Below are positions 11,452-22,050 of a stretch of DNA of 64,000 nt, in pieces (position 1 is the stretch's first letter; the number at the start of each line of letters is the position of its first letter). A program made the position numbers and the translations under genes. Under the pieces are notes generated by a model. It did no database searches. It was not told the DNA's origin and worked only from the letters and a program-made list of their open reading frames with translations. This DNA is from Eucalyptus grandis. Its lineage: Eukaryota > Streptophyta > Magnoliopsida > Myrtales > Myrtaceae. The stretch is taken from positions 17,373,561 through 17,437,560 of the forward strand of contig NC_052618.1 in assembly GCF_016545825.1 (NCBI RefSeq), written 5' to 3'.

Positions 11452-12340
11452 TGTTGGAGAAATCCTCGTGAAGAGTTTTGAAGTTGACAAAATGTTTCCG
11501 TCGCCTAGTCTAAAGGTCGCAGACTCGTCGTTAAAGTCTAAAGACTTCCGGACGCCGAGACTCAAGACTCAAAGTCTATCCTCATTGTGAGTCTCTAATC
11601 TGGTGAAGAAAGGTTATCCCGAACTCGGATGTTTTGTTCAGATTTAACCTTATCATCCGGAGAAGATCTTGTGGCTGGAGAAGACATATCAGAATCCTTT
11701 GATTGATCAAGATTGATTCAATGACTGAAGATTCGATGATTGTCTAAATATTATTTGAAGGTTTTGCTTATGGAAACCGAGATCCTGATTGTATGGGCGA
11801 ACAGGATTGATGGGCTATCAACACGTTCCTTTAATAGCTCGAACGATCTTCCTAATTGATTCCGTCCAACGGGTAGATTGGAGGAATTCCTTTGGAAAGT
11901 GCCAACGGGTATGATGGCATAAAGGAGTATATAAGGAAGACGTTCTTAGTTGTTTTAGAGAGAGTGCGCGATAGAAAAATTCCAAAGTCTGAAGCTCCTA
12001 TTTGTTTAGATAAATCTCTTGAGCGAATACTTGTATACAAAAGAGAGTCTATATTTGTGAGAGACCTTGAGGAGGTGTGATAGAACATCTACACTGTGTG
12101 GAATCAAGGCAAAGCTGTGCTGTAACTTCTCTTTTGATCATAGTGAAATCCAGCCGGTGGGTCGGTGCGGAAGAGTGGACGTAGGCTTGGAATAAGCCGA
12201 ACCACTATAAATCCTGTGTTTGATTTTCTCTTCTTTACTCTCTTTACATCGATCATATTTCAATCTGTTGCATACGTATTTGAGAAAAATAGTTTGTGCG
12301 CCTATTCACCCCCCTCTAGGTGTTTATACTAGCAATATCA
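11452..12340 (+). repeat. 3' LTR of first Sirevirus
   Basis: 889 bp, TG...CA, partner of 2818-3713 and followed by the ATAGA target duplication. In its first 200 bp several CTG or CAG triplets of the other copy appear as CG, CGAG or CTCG (see findings). Confidence 0.95.
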
Positions 12341-12345
12341 ATAGA

Positions 12346-13479
12346 GTCAGATAAATTGTGCATAGCCACAAGATAAAACTCCATACAACAAAAGTTATGT
12401 TGATCGACACATCGACTCTTTCTGTTTATGTCTGTTAAGCAAGTAAAGTTATGTTGATCGACAACACCGTACACTCCCCTTGTTGCGAGCGTGAAAATTT
12501 TCGGACAATGCCTTTGTCAACTGTTCAAATGATGTTCCACATTAAAATTTTGTGTTGTACCCGTAGAGAATTGGATTTAATATATAAAAAAAAAAAAAAC
12601 CAATAGCAAACTCTATTCAATTGTTGATGGGTATCTTGCAATAAAGAACATGCTATATTTATTTGATTTATCAAATCATTACCATTTGCTGGTGTCAAAC
12701 ATGACCTAAGTATTTGCACATATATATAAGTGTTGGCACTTAGACCTATCAGTCAATTGCTTTCAAACATTTTAGCACAGTCTCTGCAAGTTAGTTGGAA
12801 GGCTTGGTCCTTGATGGTCCTTGATGTTATGCGCTTTTCTAAACCTGAAACATATTCCAAGGTATGTTCCCGGGCAAAAAAAAAAAAAAAAATCTACCAC
12901 TCAAGACCGAATAGAACTTGTATGGTAAGAGATGATCAATATATACCTCTAGCATAGACAAACCTACCATCATAACCTGTTGGCGAGTCCACGCAATGGC
13001 ATGTCAAGGGTCAGTGCTGATTATTTATTTGCTCATACTAGTCCCATTAACTAATGTGTGTTTTCTCTCTCTTTTGAATTTTTGTCTATATCTCAAGCTG
13101 GTGATCTCTAAAGTGGCCATAGGTAAGATTCTAGAATGGTGAAGGGGTACGGAATGAAGTAAATTGCACACCAAATAGGGGGAGAGCATGTTTAGGATGT
13201 GTGTGCGTGTGCAAAAATTGTAATTAACTCATGAAAATACCTTTTGGTATATCGCTATGCTTAGCTTAGGAACTCGAAGTTAAGTGTACTCAGATGGTAG
13301 CACTACCAAGATAGCTAACTCCTGAAAAAGTATCTTCTTGTAGGCCAAACTACCAAACCACGAAACTTAGTATGAGATGGCCAAAGCGAATAACACTTTG
13401 AATGAGTTAAACCCAGAATATCACAAATTGAAAATTAAGTGTTACTTGTGTTAACTTCAAGCGAAAATTTAGATGTAAT
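12346..13479. other. Intergenic, nothing recognised
   Basis: AT-rich host DNA flanking the retrotransposon insertion. Two poly(A) runs (about 12586-12599 and 12875-12893). No domain-bearing frame and no transposon ends that I could pair. Confidence 0.5.
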
Positions 13480-13721
13480 GATGTGGTAGAAATTATACCT
13501 AAATTGCGATCAAAGCACTCATACGCCACACAACCAAGATTGCATTGCTTGAGCACTGTCAGGACAAATGATTGGCGTCATGACAACCTCGCACACGTAG
13601 GCCGTCAATCAGGAGCACATATTTTATTACGTTCCCCCGATGCCTTAATGAGGAATGCACTACATATTAGCCCCGCAGTTAACATTACCGCCACCCCTCT
13701 CTTCAATGCTTTGATCTTCAT
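13480..13721 (-). pseudogene. Thionin-like secreted cysteine-rich peptide, broken copy
   Basis: On the minus strand an ATG at 13721 opens a hydrophobic signal-peptide-like stretch (core AVMLTAGLICSAFLIKAS). It is followed by charged residues and Cys, then an in-frame TGA (13607-13605) after 38 codons and a second stop shortly after. Downstream, in a different frame, the block QCNLGCVAYEC is readable. It has the same C-x3-C-x4-C spacing as HCNVGCVLSTC in the neighbouring intact gene, so the two are paralogues about 1.3 kb apart on the same strand. The premature stops make this copy a pseudogene unless an intron removes them, which I do not see. Confidence 0.6.
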
Positions 13722-13849
13722 GTGATTGCTCACTTCTCTCTGTATAGTCTTATTAATCTTGTGTTTCAGTGAGTGTTTTCAAAGTAAGGTAGAATCATAT
13801 GTAGTTTATGTGCTTGCAGAGTCAAATATTTATAGTTGTTTTTAATGTC

Positions 13850-13897
13850 ATTAAATGGTTTTTTTTTTTTTTTTTTTTGGGTCGAAAATTAAATGGT
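13850..13897. repeat. Micro-insertion: oligo(T)-GGGTCGAAA with 10-bp target duplication
   Basis: The 10-mer attaaatggt occurs at 13850-13859 and again at 13888-13897. Between them lie about 19 T followed by gggtcgaaa. Read on the minus strand this is TTTCGACCC plus poly(A) between direct repeats, the form of a drastically 5'-truncated retroposon tail. Two similar events occur at 45082-45123 and 63548-63589. Confidence 0.6.
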
Positions 13898-14754
13898 GAG
13901 TTAGCTACAAAGAAAACAACAGAATGTTGTGACTAGTCAAAGAGGTGGCGAAAGTGCATCCTTTGTTTAATAGGATGGAGAACATCAGCTTTATGAGGAA
14001 ATACTTTTTTCTCTGATTTTAGACTGAATTTAAATGGGTGACCGCAAAATATTTGATGTCCTATCTTATTTGAACTTGTCATCCAAACGTATTACACAAA
14101 GAGAATTTTCGGTGATTGATACATATATAATTCCTTTTTTCCTGGCTTAACACATGTTCATACATATCATTTCATTCGTCTAGTTGGCAATACCACTAAG
14201 TCATGCTCTCATGTTATGTCCTGCCAAAACTTGTCAGTCTTATGCACATCGTAAAACATTGATTGCATGAAGATATTTGACACTAATCCGAAGAGGCATG
14301 ACAAAGCCAAATTCAATATCTTGTAAAGTTTACCTTTCTTTTTTGTATTTATATCTCAAAATCTATTTCCAGATAATAGAGAGTGGACTCATGTTACCAC
14401 AATTGAAAATTAAAAAGACGTTCTTCACTCATGGTCACGCAGAAAATTAAAAAGACACCTTTTATTAGTTGAGCGATAAAACCACAAAGGCATTACATAA
14501 GTTTAATGACTTTAGTGCAAAGAATAAGTCTTCTGGCAACTCTGAGAGCATGAATCCGCACAAGCTCCAACCTTGTTCTCATCCACTCCAACTTTATTGC
14601 TTTCTACAAGAGGTCAAATATAAAACAGGAGATTATAAAAGTTACATCAAAATTGAAATTGAATTGATTTAGTATGCAATACTTCTTTCATAATTAAAAT
14701 ATATCAATGAAACACTGATAAACAAAACAAGATTATGCAATGAATTTCTTGATT

Positions 14755-15084
14755 TTAAGGATCTAATAAGAAGTTATAATATATTGTTTTTATCTCAATG
14801 GGAAGATTATTACCTAGATGGTGGCCAAGACAAGTAGACAATACACAACCAACGTTGCAATGCTCTAATGGCATGACCGTCGAGGACTCTCCTAGATACC
14901 GCCCACGGCAAGAGCGATAGCATCCAAATGGGTTAGTAATCCAGAAACATTGCAATATACACTTCCACTTCCTTGACATAAGTATGCGCGCATCAGTGTT
15001 AGCATTGACACCGATGGATGACCAAAGTATTAGAGCCACCACGAGTATTGTCAACCCCATTCTATTGGATGCAATTACCACCAT
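14755..15084 (-). CDS. Thionin-like secreted cysteine-rich peptide, 109 aa
   Basis: Intact minus-strand frame from ATG 15084 to the stop at 14755. Residues 9-28 form a signal peptide core (MGLTILVVALILWSSIGVNA) with likely cleavage after Ala28. The mature part has Cys at 42, 46, 55, 59, 76, 80 and 85 (C-x3-C-x8-C-x3-C-x16-C-x3-C-x4-C) and many basic residues. That layout, with the HCNVGC block, resembles the plant thionin-like families; classical thionins are short antimicrobial peptides secreted to the apoplast or vacuole. An odd Cys number and weak similarity leave the family uncertain. A TATA box lies about 105 bp upstream. The broken paralogue is downstream at 13.5-13.7 kb. It could alternatively be another defensin-like or pollen-type cysteine-rich peptide. 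Confidence 0.6.
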   Translation of the reverse strand: MVVIASNRMGLTILVVALILWSSIGVNANTDARILMSRKWKCILQCFWITNPFGCYRSCRGRYLGESSTVMPLEHCNVGCVLSTCLGHHLGNNLPIEIKTIYYNFLLDP

Positions 15085-15149
15085 GGCTATTCACACCTAA
15101 ACTACTTTTAGCCTATCTCTCTCTATGAATCTTGATAGCTTTGAGACCT

Positions 15150-15503
15150 GGTACAGTGATGTGTTGAGATGAATGAATGCATCACCTTTATACTCAAAGA
15201 TTTATTCAATCTGTTGAATGAGTTGGTGACTAGAAAGGTATGCAAAGGAGAAAGATTATCCTTTTCATTTAATGATATATATCATATAGTTGAATGATAT
15301 GGATTTCTTACCAATTTTTAGGTCTAGTAAAAAGGTGAATAATTGCATTTTATGATATATAGCATCTAGTTAAATGATATGGATTTCTAACCATTTTTAG
15401 GTCTAGTAAAGGTGGCAATAATTGCCATCTATTGCTTGTGACAATCTCTTCTTATATTGGGCTAGTTGTCAAATTTATCTCATCAATAAGTTTCTTTTTA
15501 AAT
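15150..15503 (+). repeat. Segmental duplicate, copy A, left half
   Basis: Matches 44040-44300 (for example ttgaatgagttg, tcattttcatttaatgatat, aataagtttctttttaaat). It ends exactly at TTTTAAAT, where the hAT-like element begins; the duplicate continues across the element at 19586. Confidence 0.75.
15187..15193 (-). promoter_or_regulatory. TATA box of the thionin-like gene
   Basis: Minus-strand TATAAAG, 103 bp upstream of ATG 15084, giving a leader of roughly 70 nt. The same promoter segment, including the TATA word, is duplicated without the gene at 44044-44052. Confidence 0.5.
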
Positions 15504-16564
15504 AAAGGTTGAGCATGGTTCTAGGGTAGAACCTTGAACATGAGAATTGAACCAGCAGTAAGGCTGAGCATCAGTCTAGGGTCAACCCCGGACCAACCTT
15601 GGACTGGCCCAACCCTACCGGTCTTGGTCCGGTTCCCAAGGAGACCGAGTCTGTCCTTGGTCCTAGGATTCCTAGATCAACACTGTACAGGTTGGTTATC
15701 GATCCTAAGAGTTTAGGGTTGGTCCAACTCGGATCAACCTTGATTATATATATTATATATCTAATATATTATTTATAATATTTTATATATAGAAAATCCT
15801 AAAATAAATGGCATCAACAATATTAAATAGCTCCTTAGTGATGAGTTCAAGTAATTTTATGCTATTTTTTAATAATTTAGATCTTTTAATATCGTTTATG
15901 GCGTCAATAGCCATAATTTACAAAGGAGGAAAATGTTTTTGTGATGAGTCCTCACGGCGTTCAAACGGGTATAAACAGCTCCTCACGGCATCCTCCTCTA
16001 GTACTTGTTCTCTTTTATCTTATTTGTCTTCTTAATCTTTAATTTGTCAAAATCGAAAGAAACAACTTCTCCGCTTGCCACTCAACACTCACCTCACTCG
16101 CTTTGAGTCACTCATGCCGCTCGTCAGGGCTTGTTGCTCCTTGCTCAATGCTTAACACTCACCCCACTCGACACTCGTTGCTCGCCTCTCTTAGCTGACC
16201 TCGCTTGTCACTAAACCCATAGGGTTGGTCCAATCCTCGCTTTACTTTTCAGGGAGTACAAAAAATTATCGATTAGTCTCGAGTTGACCCTGAAAACGGG
16301 CCAAACTCATTCGGCTGCCTTTTCGAGAGTACAAAAATGAAATAAATAAATTATTGGTTGGTCCAGTTGACCTGGAACTGATCAACCCACTGGGTCGGTT
16401 CGGTCCTCGGTCCTAAGCTTAATAAAGTCGGTTCTCAGTCCCAAAAATTGAAAATCAACACTATGCGGGTTGGTTCTAGGGTTGGGGGGTAGGCTAGCCC
16501 AACCCGAACCACGCTCACCCCTAACCAGTGGAAATATATTTCAACAAGTAGATTCTAGGTTCTA

Positions 16565-16620
16565 TGCTTATAGAACTTAGAACTTAGAACTTGGAACTTG
16601 GAACTTAGAACTTGGAACAA
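16565..16620 (+). repeat. Short tandem repeat (agaacttag/ggaactt)
   Basis: Five to six imperfect 9-bp copies of agaacttag and ggaacttgg inside the hAT-like element. No coding meaning. Confidence 0.7.
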
Positions 16621-16734
16621 ATTTTTGTAATATTTCTTGGTCTAATCTTCAAGTGATCCTGCGGTATTCTATGGCGTTCGACAACGAGTGTATAATTTGG
16701 AACCACTAGTCCAAGCTTTCATTTTATGATTAAG

Positions 16735-19301
16735 TGTAACGACCCTAATTCTATCTCCAGTGTCCTAAGTGGCACGGGTTATTTATGCGATGACCCAGTA
16801 TCCAACCATCAAGCTAGGCATCACATACTTTTTGGGGCTTCATAGCTCAACCAAGGCATCATGTTTAATGAACAAGGCATCGCCGCCAACGCTATGTGAC
16901 GATGAACGTTTTTTCCTCTTTAAGTGCACACACACAAGTGAATCACGCAAGTTGATTCTTATCTTTTCTTTTAGCAGACATATGCATGACCCCAAGGCGT
17001 GCTCATTCAGTCATGTGTGCCATGAGTTCTTGCACTAATCTAATAAACATGCCGAGAACGATCCTTGGTCCGTAACTTCAATCAACCACTTAGCGCCAAT
17101 CCCTGCACCAAACAAGGCTCGAAAATGGCACACCTCAATGCCGATCCAAGACCTTGAGGCTTGGGTACACCTCATTTTAGTGACAATCCCAAGCTTGATG
17201 GATCTTCGCTCCAACCCAATGTGAATAAACATGTATCGAGAATGACTCTCAGCTTGCAATTTCATTCAACTCCAAGCACAAAGTCCCCACATCCATTGGG
17301 CTATAGAAATCGACATGCTTGATGTCTTACCAAGACCTTGTAAATTTAAGCGATCCCTATACCGATCAAGGCATAAGATTGACATGCCTCAATGTCGATT
17401 TAGGACCTTGAGGCCTTAAGTGATTCCTGCACCAAGTGAGGCTTAGACCCGACATCCTATTTATGCCGAAACCAAGGCTTTATTGGGCAATTTGTCTTGT
17501 GATGAAATCAATCCGAATGAGCCTCAATTCCATTCTGAACATATATGACTCAAGCACACGGCCATGTTCCATAACAAATAAGATGAAACAAAAGACATTG
17601 CAAACTACCCATGGCTTGATGGGTGAGCACCTACTGGCCTTAACAATAGTATCTACTTTCTTAGAAGAAAGGGAGGAATCTTACTTACCTCGGCAAACTT
17701 GAGAACCAACCTAGATAGCTTGGTGGGTTGAGGATGTGAGGTTGAGAGAAAGGAGAAGAGGGAGGAGGGTAGGCGTGAATGACAAGGGGTTCTAATGATG
17801 GAAATGAATAGGGGTTCCTCCTATTTAGAGGCACCAATCTCATCATTACTCATCCAAATTGCCCAATCATATTTCTCGAACTGGCATGGCTATGGCATTG
17901 AAGTGGCAAAACTAAGTTGCGAGGTGTCGTGCATATTTTAAAAGTTGGCACACCTAATGTAATGATTGGAGGCTTACTTGTTTCATTCCTATTTGACCAT
18001 TTATATGATGCCATCATGATTTGGCCTATTTGTTCTCTAAGGAAAATATTATGGTAATGATGATCATATATTTCAAAGATACCTAAGCGAATGACTCACC
18101 ATTCTCATTAAATGCTTAGATTTAGTTAATCATGGGGTTTGGATATTTAACACATACCTAAATTCGAGAACTTGCTTTCTAAGTTTGGTCTTCTAGAATA
18201 TTCCACCAAGTTTTATTCTTATTGGTCCACTTAAGCCATTGAGTCATTTGCCTCTTCCCCAAGGAAAATCTTGAGCCATCATTACCAAATCTTCAAGGGA
18301 CACCTAAGTGAGATGACTCATCCTTGCATTTAATAAGGCATTCTAGAATCTTCTATATGTCTTCTCTTGTTTGATCCATTTGTCCAAGAGTCCCTTACTT
18401 AATTCTCGAGGTGAATCTTTGGTAATCATTACCAAATCTAGAAATATCTATCCAAAATGGTGAGTCATCCTTTTTCAAGAAGAACCTAGAATATTCTAGA
18501 AGGTTCTATTTTGTCCATTTCCAAAGAATATAGCAATCATGGGAAATAGGCCATCAAAAGTGCAATGGGAAGTGGGCAAGAGCTTTTTGTGTACACCCCT
18601 TAATGACCATTTTAACACACCTAAGGTTTGGCCTTCATGCCCCATGCTCACCCGAACCATTTCTTTGGACGGTTGGTGAGCCTAAATGGTGGTCCTTGGT
18701 CCTTCGGTCAATCAAGGCCAATCATAAGGCTTCCCATGGCCTAGCACTAAGCCAAGGCACTCATGAACCTTAGAATTAGTGACGGAATAGCCGCATCTAT
18801 CACTAACCTCGTTCCGATCGACACCTAATCCATCAGTATGGTTCATGGCCAATGCACTATTGTTGCATGATCGAACATCACCAATTCAAGAATTTTTTTC
18901 GATCATTAAGAATTGAATAGTGAATGATGCATTTTTGGTTGGAAGACAATCACATTTGATTGAGTTGAATCGTTCATGTATCGGTGCATAGCCGGGCGAA
19001 ATCACTTACGACGAGGGGCTATGACCGATCGTGACCATCTAGCAATCCAAAATCGTCCCATGACCAATTCTCGTTATCCAAAAGTCATTTTATGAGCTGG
19101 CGATCCAATTCCACTGATATGGTCGGTAGGTCATTCGCAACCAACACCTAGGCCAGTTCATGATCAGTCAATCGGTCGGATTATGACCAATCCTTGATTC
19201 TTTTCTGCTCGAACCGATCGATCCAATGGCTAATGGTCCATGGTCAATCCATTCATGATCTTATGGCCGATCCTTATGAGGTCGAAATCGAGGATGTTAC
19301 A
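16735..19301. mobile_element. Solo LTR (probably Ty3/gypsy type), 2.57 kb
   Basis: Begins tgtaacgaccctaattc and ends gaggatgttaca, so the tips form the inverted pair TGTAAC/GTTACA. It is flanked by a perfect 5-bp duplication TTAAG (16730-16734 and 19302-19306). No primer-binding site, polypurine tract or pol sequence occurs inside, so it is a solo LTR left by LTR-LTR recombination. TGTAACGACCC starts are common among large gypsy LTRs, which is the only basis for the superfamily. Open frames inside (for example around 16.8-17.7 kb) show no domain and are taken as chance. Confidence 0.8.
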
Positions 19302-19585
19302 TTAAGACTTACTTTGTTAACATTTCATATTTTTCGTGTATCTAAATAAAAGTAATGGTTAGTATATTTTAGAAACGAGTAGTGGTTATTAAATGTGATA
19401 ATTCACTACAATCATTCAATTAATAAAAAATGTGAAACATAGGTAGACTTTGGAACCTATAATATAGTAGGGTTCTAGGGTATGCTAAGCAAGTTTTAAG
19501 TTCTAGAAGATGAAGAACGTGTTCCAATGGGTAGGTTTCAAGTGGAACCTATATGAAACCTAGAACTGCCACTCTTATTTTAAAC

Positions 19586-19887
19586 TACCCTAATTTTCTT
19601 AGGAACCAAATTTCCCACAAATAATTTTTTTTTTTATTTGGGTTGATGTAGAAACCACTTAATCAGCAAGAATTGTATGCAATAGTTTTCACAATAGCAA
19701 TGTCGAACAAGAATTAAAGTCAACCCATAATGAGAATGATATTTGTTTGGTAGGCACAGGAGTCAAAGCACAATTGAAACATGTGAAACAAGATTATGCA
19801 AACCTAAAAAAAGAAAATTCCAAACTAAAGATAATGTTGGTTGTATTGTTGATGTCTATAGTAACACACTCTATGAATTTGCAATAG
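19586..19887 (+). repeat. Segmental duplicate, copy A, right half
   Basis: Continues the match to copy B (44308-44580): caaatttcccacaaata, poly(T), atttgggttgatg, then the coiled-coil reading frame. Confidence 0.75.
19699..19887 (+). pseudogene. Terminal-exon-like coding fragment: coiled coil plus hydrophobic tail
   Basis: After an acceptor-like ttttcacaatag, a frame of 62 codons runs to TAG 19885-19887. It has KAQLKHVKQDYANLKKENSK (heptad-like) followed by the hydrophobic KIMLVVLLMSIV, suggesting a tail-anchored coiled-coil protein. Copy B (44415-44590) carries the same frame with one TAG and other changes, so the sequence was coding before the duplication. No upstream exons are recognisable and I do not know the family. 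Confidence 0.4.
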
Positions 19888-20365
19888 CGTGCTATTTCAA
19901 ACATGTTTTGTATACGTAGACATGTTTTGTGCATGTATGTGCACCCTATTTGTGGGATGAATGAAGAAAAGGTTATTTGCAATCTAAAAAGTACATATGT
20001 TTGTGGTAATATTCATTATGATGTTTGGCAATGATGTTTGTAGAAGTGAAGGTTCCTTATGATGTTTGTGGTTTTTCATAATTCAAATCCTCTCTAGAAA
20101 CATATGGTACTTAAAAGAGAGGCCGCAAAATCTCATGGCCCTAGTGGCACTTATTTCAAAGGAAAAAAGAGAAGCTAATAGGGACAAAAAAGTCAGCATC
20201 TTGTAAGATACATGTTAACTAAATATTTATACTTGTATAGTCTACAAAGCACAGTTCTCATGAACAATCACATTTTATTGTAATAAGAAGCTATTACAAG
20301 CATAGTACTTCATCGATCCCGCATCATTAACAAATAAAAGAAATCCACAACACTATTTCACTAAA
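19888..20365. other. No gene recognised
   Basis: AT-rich sequence between the duplicated exon fragment and the truncated Sirevirus. No paired repeats or domains seen. Confidence 0.5.
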
Positions 20366-20368
20366 CTC

Positions 20369-21592
20369 ATAAGAATTTCAAGTTATTCCAAATGGACGTC
20401 CAAAGTGCATTTCTAAATGGATTTATCTAAGAAGAAGTCTATGTGGAACAACTTCCCGATTTTGAAGACCCAAGGAAACCAAACTTAATATTCAGACTGA
20501 AAAATATTTTTATGGATTAAAGCAAGCACCTCGAGCCTGGTATGACAGGTTAAGTTTTTAATTCAAAATGGTTTTGTCAAAGGAAAAGTGGACACTACCT
20601 TATTCATTAAAAGAGAAGGTAAAAATTTCCTACTTGTTCAAATCTATGTCGATGATATTATATTTGGATCACTTAACGAAAACCTGTGCAAGAGGTTCTC
20701 TAAGTCTATGCAGGATGAATTCGAGATAAGCATGATGGGTGAACTATCATTCTTTCTCGAACTACAAGTGAAACAATTGAAGAAAGGAATTTTCATTTAC
20801 CAATATATATATACTAAAGAACTTCTTAAAAAGTTTGGATTGGAGAATTGCAAAAAGATTGATATACCAATGTCAAGTTCTTCAAAGCTGGACAAAGATG
20901 AAGGAGGAAAGAAAGTTGACCAGAAGCTGTACATGAGTATCATTGGTTCACTTCTTTATCTTACTACTTCTAAACTTGACATTTTGTTTAGTGTTTGCAT
21001 TTGTTCCAGATTTCAATCATATCCCAAAGAATCTCATCTAAGTGCTGTGAAACGCATCATCAAATACGTTGCAACAACCTCTAAGTTAGGTCTATGGTAT
21101 CCCAAAGAATGAGACTTTACTCTCCTTGGATATTCAGATGCAAATCTAGCAGGATGCGGAATTGATAGAAAGAGCACATCCGGCACTTGTCAATTGCTTG
21201 GTAGCAGGACAGTATCTTGGTTTTCAATGAAGCAAAGTACTGTAACTCTTTCAACAGCAAGAGCAGAGTATGTGGCTTTTGGAAGTTTTTGCTCTCAAAT
21301 CTTATGGATAAAACAACAACTAAGAGATTTTGGAATCGAAAACTCATACACCGAGATCAAATGTGACGACACCAGCACGATTAATCTCACAAAAAATCCA
21401 ATTCTTCATTCAAAAGCAAAGCACATAGAGATTCGACACCATTTTATTAGAGATCATGTTCAAAATGGAGAAGTTTTGATCAATTTCATTTATTCAAAGA
21501 ATCAGCTGGCAGGCATATTTACAAAACCTCTAGAGAAAAGTCTATTTGAGTCTATTCGCTCCAGACTTAATATCTTATCTCTTAAAGTCTGA
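20369..21592 (+). pseudogene. Truncated Sirevirus pol: RT C-half and RNase H
   Basis: Reverse transcriptase from the MDVQSAFLNG block, with a stop at about 20430, a shift near 20505 and then [13 protein letters not shown] and the YVDD motif (about 20646-20657) in a 174-codon open stretch. RNase H follows (YSDANLAGCGIDRKS about 21130-21175, ILWIKQQLRDFGIE, KHIEIRHHFIRD, NQLAGIFTKPLE) and stops at 21590-21592. Far fewer frame breaks per kilobase than the first element. Confidence 0.9.
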
Positions 21593-22050
21593 AGAAGCTC
21601 AGACTCAAGGATAAAGTCTGAAGATGCTCAGACTTAGAAGACCAAGAGTTATTTTGTAAGTTTTTTGGTTCTAGCAATTTAACTTTCGGATAAAAACTCA
21701 AAAAGGTATGATTGGTTATTAATCGCAAATTGATTGATGTTATATTTCCAAGTTTTTGAAGTTGTAGCTATTATTCTTTTTCAAAAAGGAAGTTATCATT
21801 TTTTAAAAGATAGTTATCTATTTTCAAAAAGGCAGTTATCCATTTTTGAAAATGCATTTTATTTTTCCTTTTATGTCAATCCATATACCTCGTTTCGATT
21901 GCTTTATATACTGTCTTTCTTCTTCATTTTTACCCACAAACCCTAGAGCTCAGAACTTCACTTTCTTACTTTTTCTCTCTAGTTTAATCCATAAAGTTTT
22001 CATCTTTCTCGCGAATCAAGTTCGAAAAATCTACTCAAAGACTGTAATAA

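Larger units (their letters stand above)
2818..12340 (+). mobile_element. Complete Sirevirus-type Ty1/copia LTR retrotransposon
   Basis: A 9.5-kb element bounded by two near-identical LTRs, each TG...CA, flanked by a perfect 5-bp target duplication ATAGA (2813-2817 and 12341-12345). A primer-binding site follows the 5' LTR and a polypurine tract precedes the 3' LTR. Gene order is gag, protease, integrase, reverse transcriptase, RNase H, which defines copia. About 2.9 kb of further sequence with its own reading frame lies between RNase H and the 3' LTR, as in Sireviruses (SIRE/Maximus lineage). All frames are broken, so it is non-autonomous as read. The LTRs differ by only some 20-25 changes, so the insertion is relatively young. 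It landed just upstream of the LRR cap of the RLP pseudogene. Confidence 0.95.
15504..19577. mobile_element. hAT-like element with 8-bp target duplication and a paralogous empty site
   Basis: The left end TAAAGGTTGAGCATGGTTCT and the reverse complement of the right end TAAGAGTGGCAGTTCTAGG form imperfect inverted repeats. Flanks are TTTTAAAT (15496-15503) and TTTTAAAC (19578-19585). The duplicated copy at 44 kb has a single TTTTAAAT at the corresponding point, with flanking sequence continuous. The element is 4.07 kb, but 2.57 kb of this is a later solo LTR, leaving about 1.5 kb with no transposase frame. An internal terminus-like sequence at 16501-16524 (cgaaccacgctcacccctaa) resembles the left end, so a second, nested or tandem related element is possible. 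Confidence 0.7.

Noticed and set aside
12341..12720. Signal peptide of the RLP pseudogene across the Sirevirus insertion
   Set aside because: Removing the element and one target copy leaves a stop in the relevant frame and no hydrophobic signal sequence nearby.
16769..17702. Open frames of 76-89 codons inside the solo LTR
   Set aside because: They lie within an LTR defined by matching tips and a perfect target duplication, and carry no domain.
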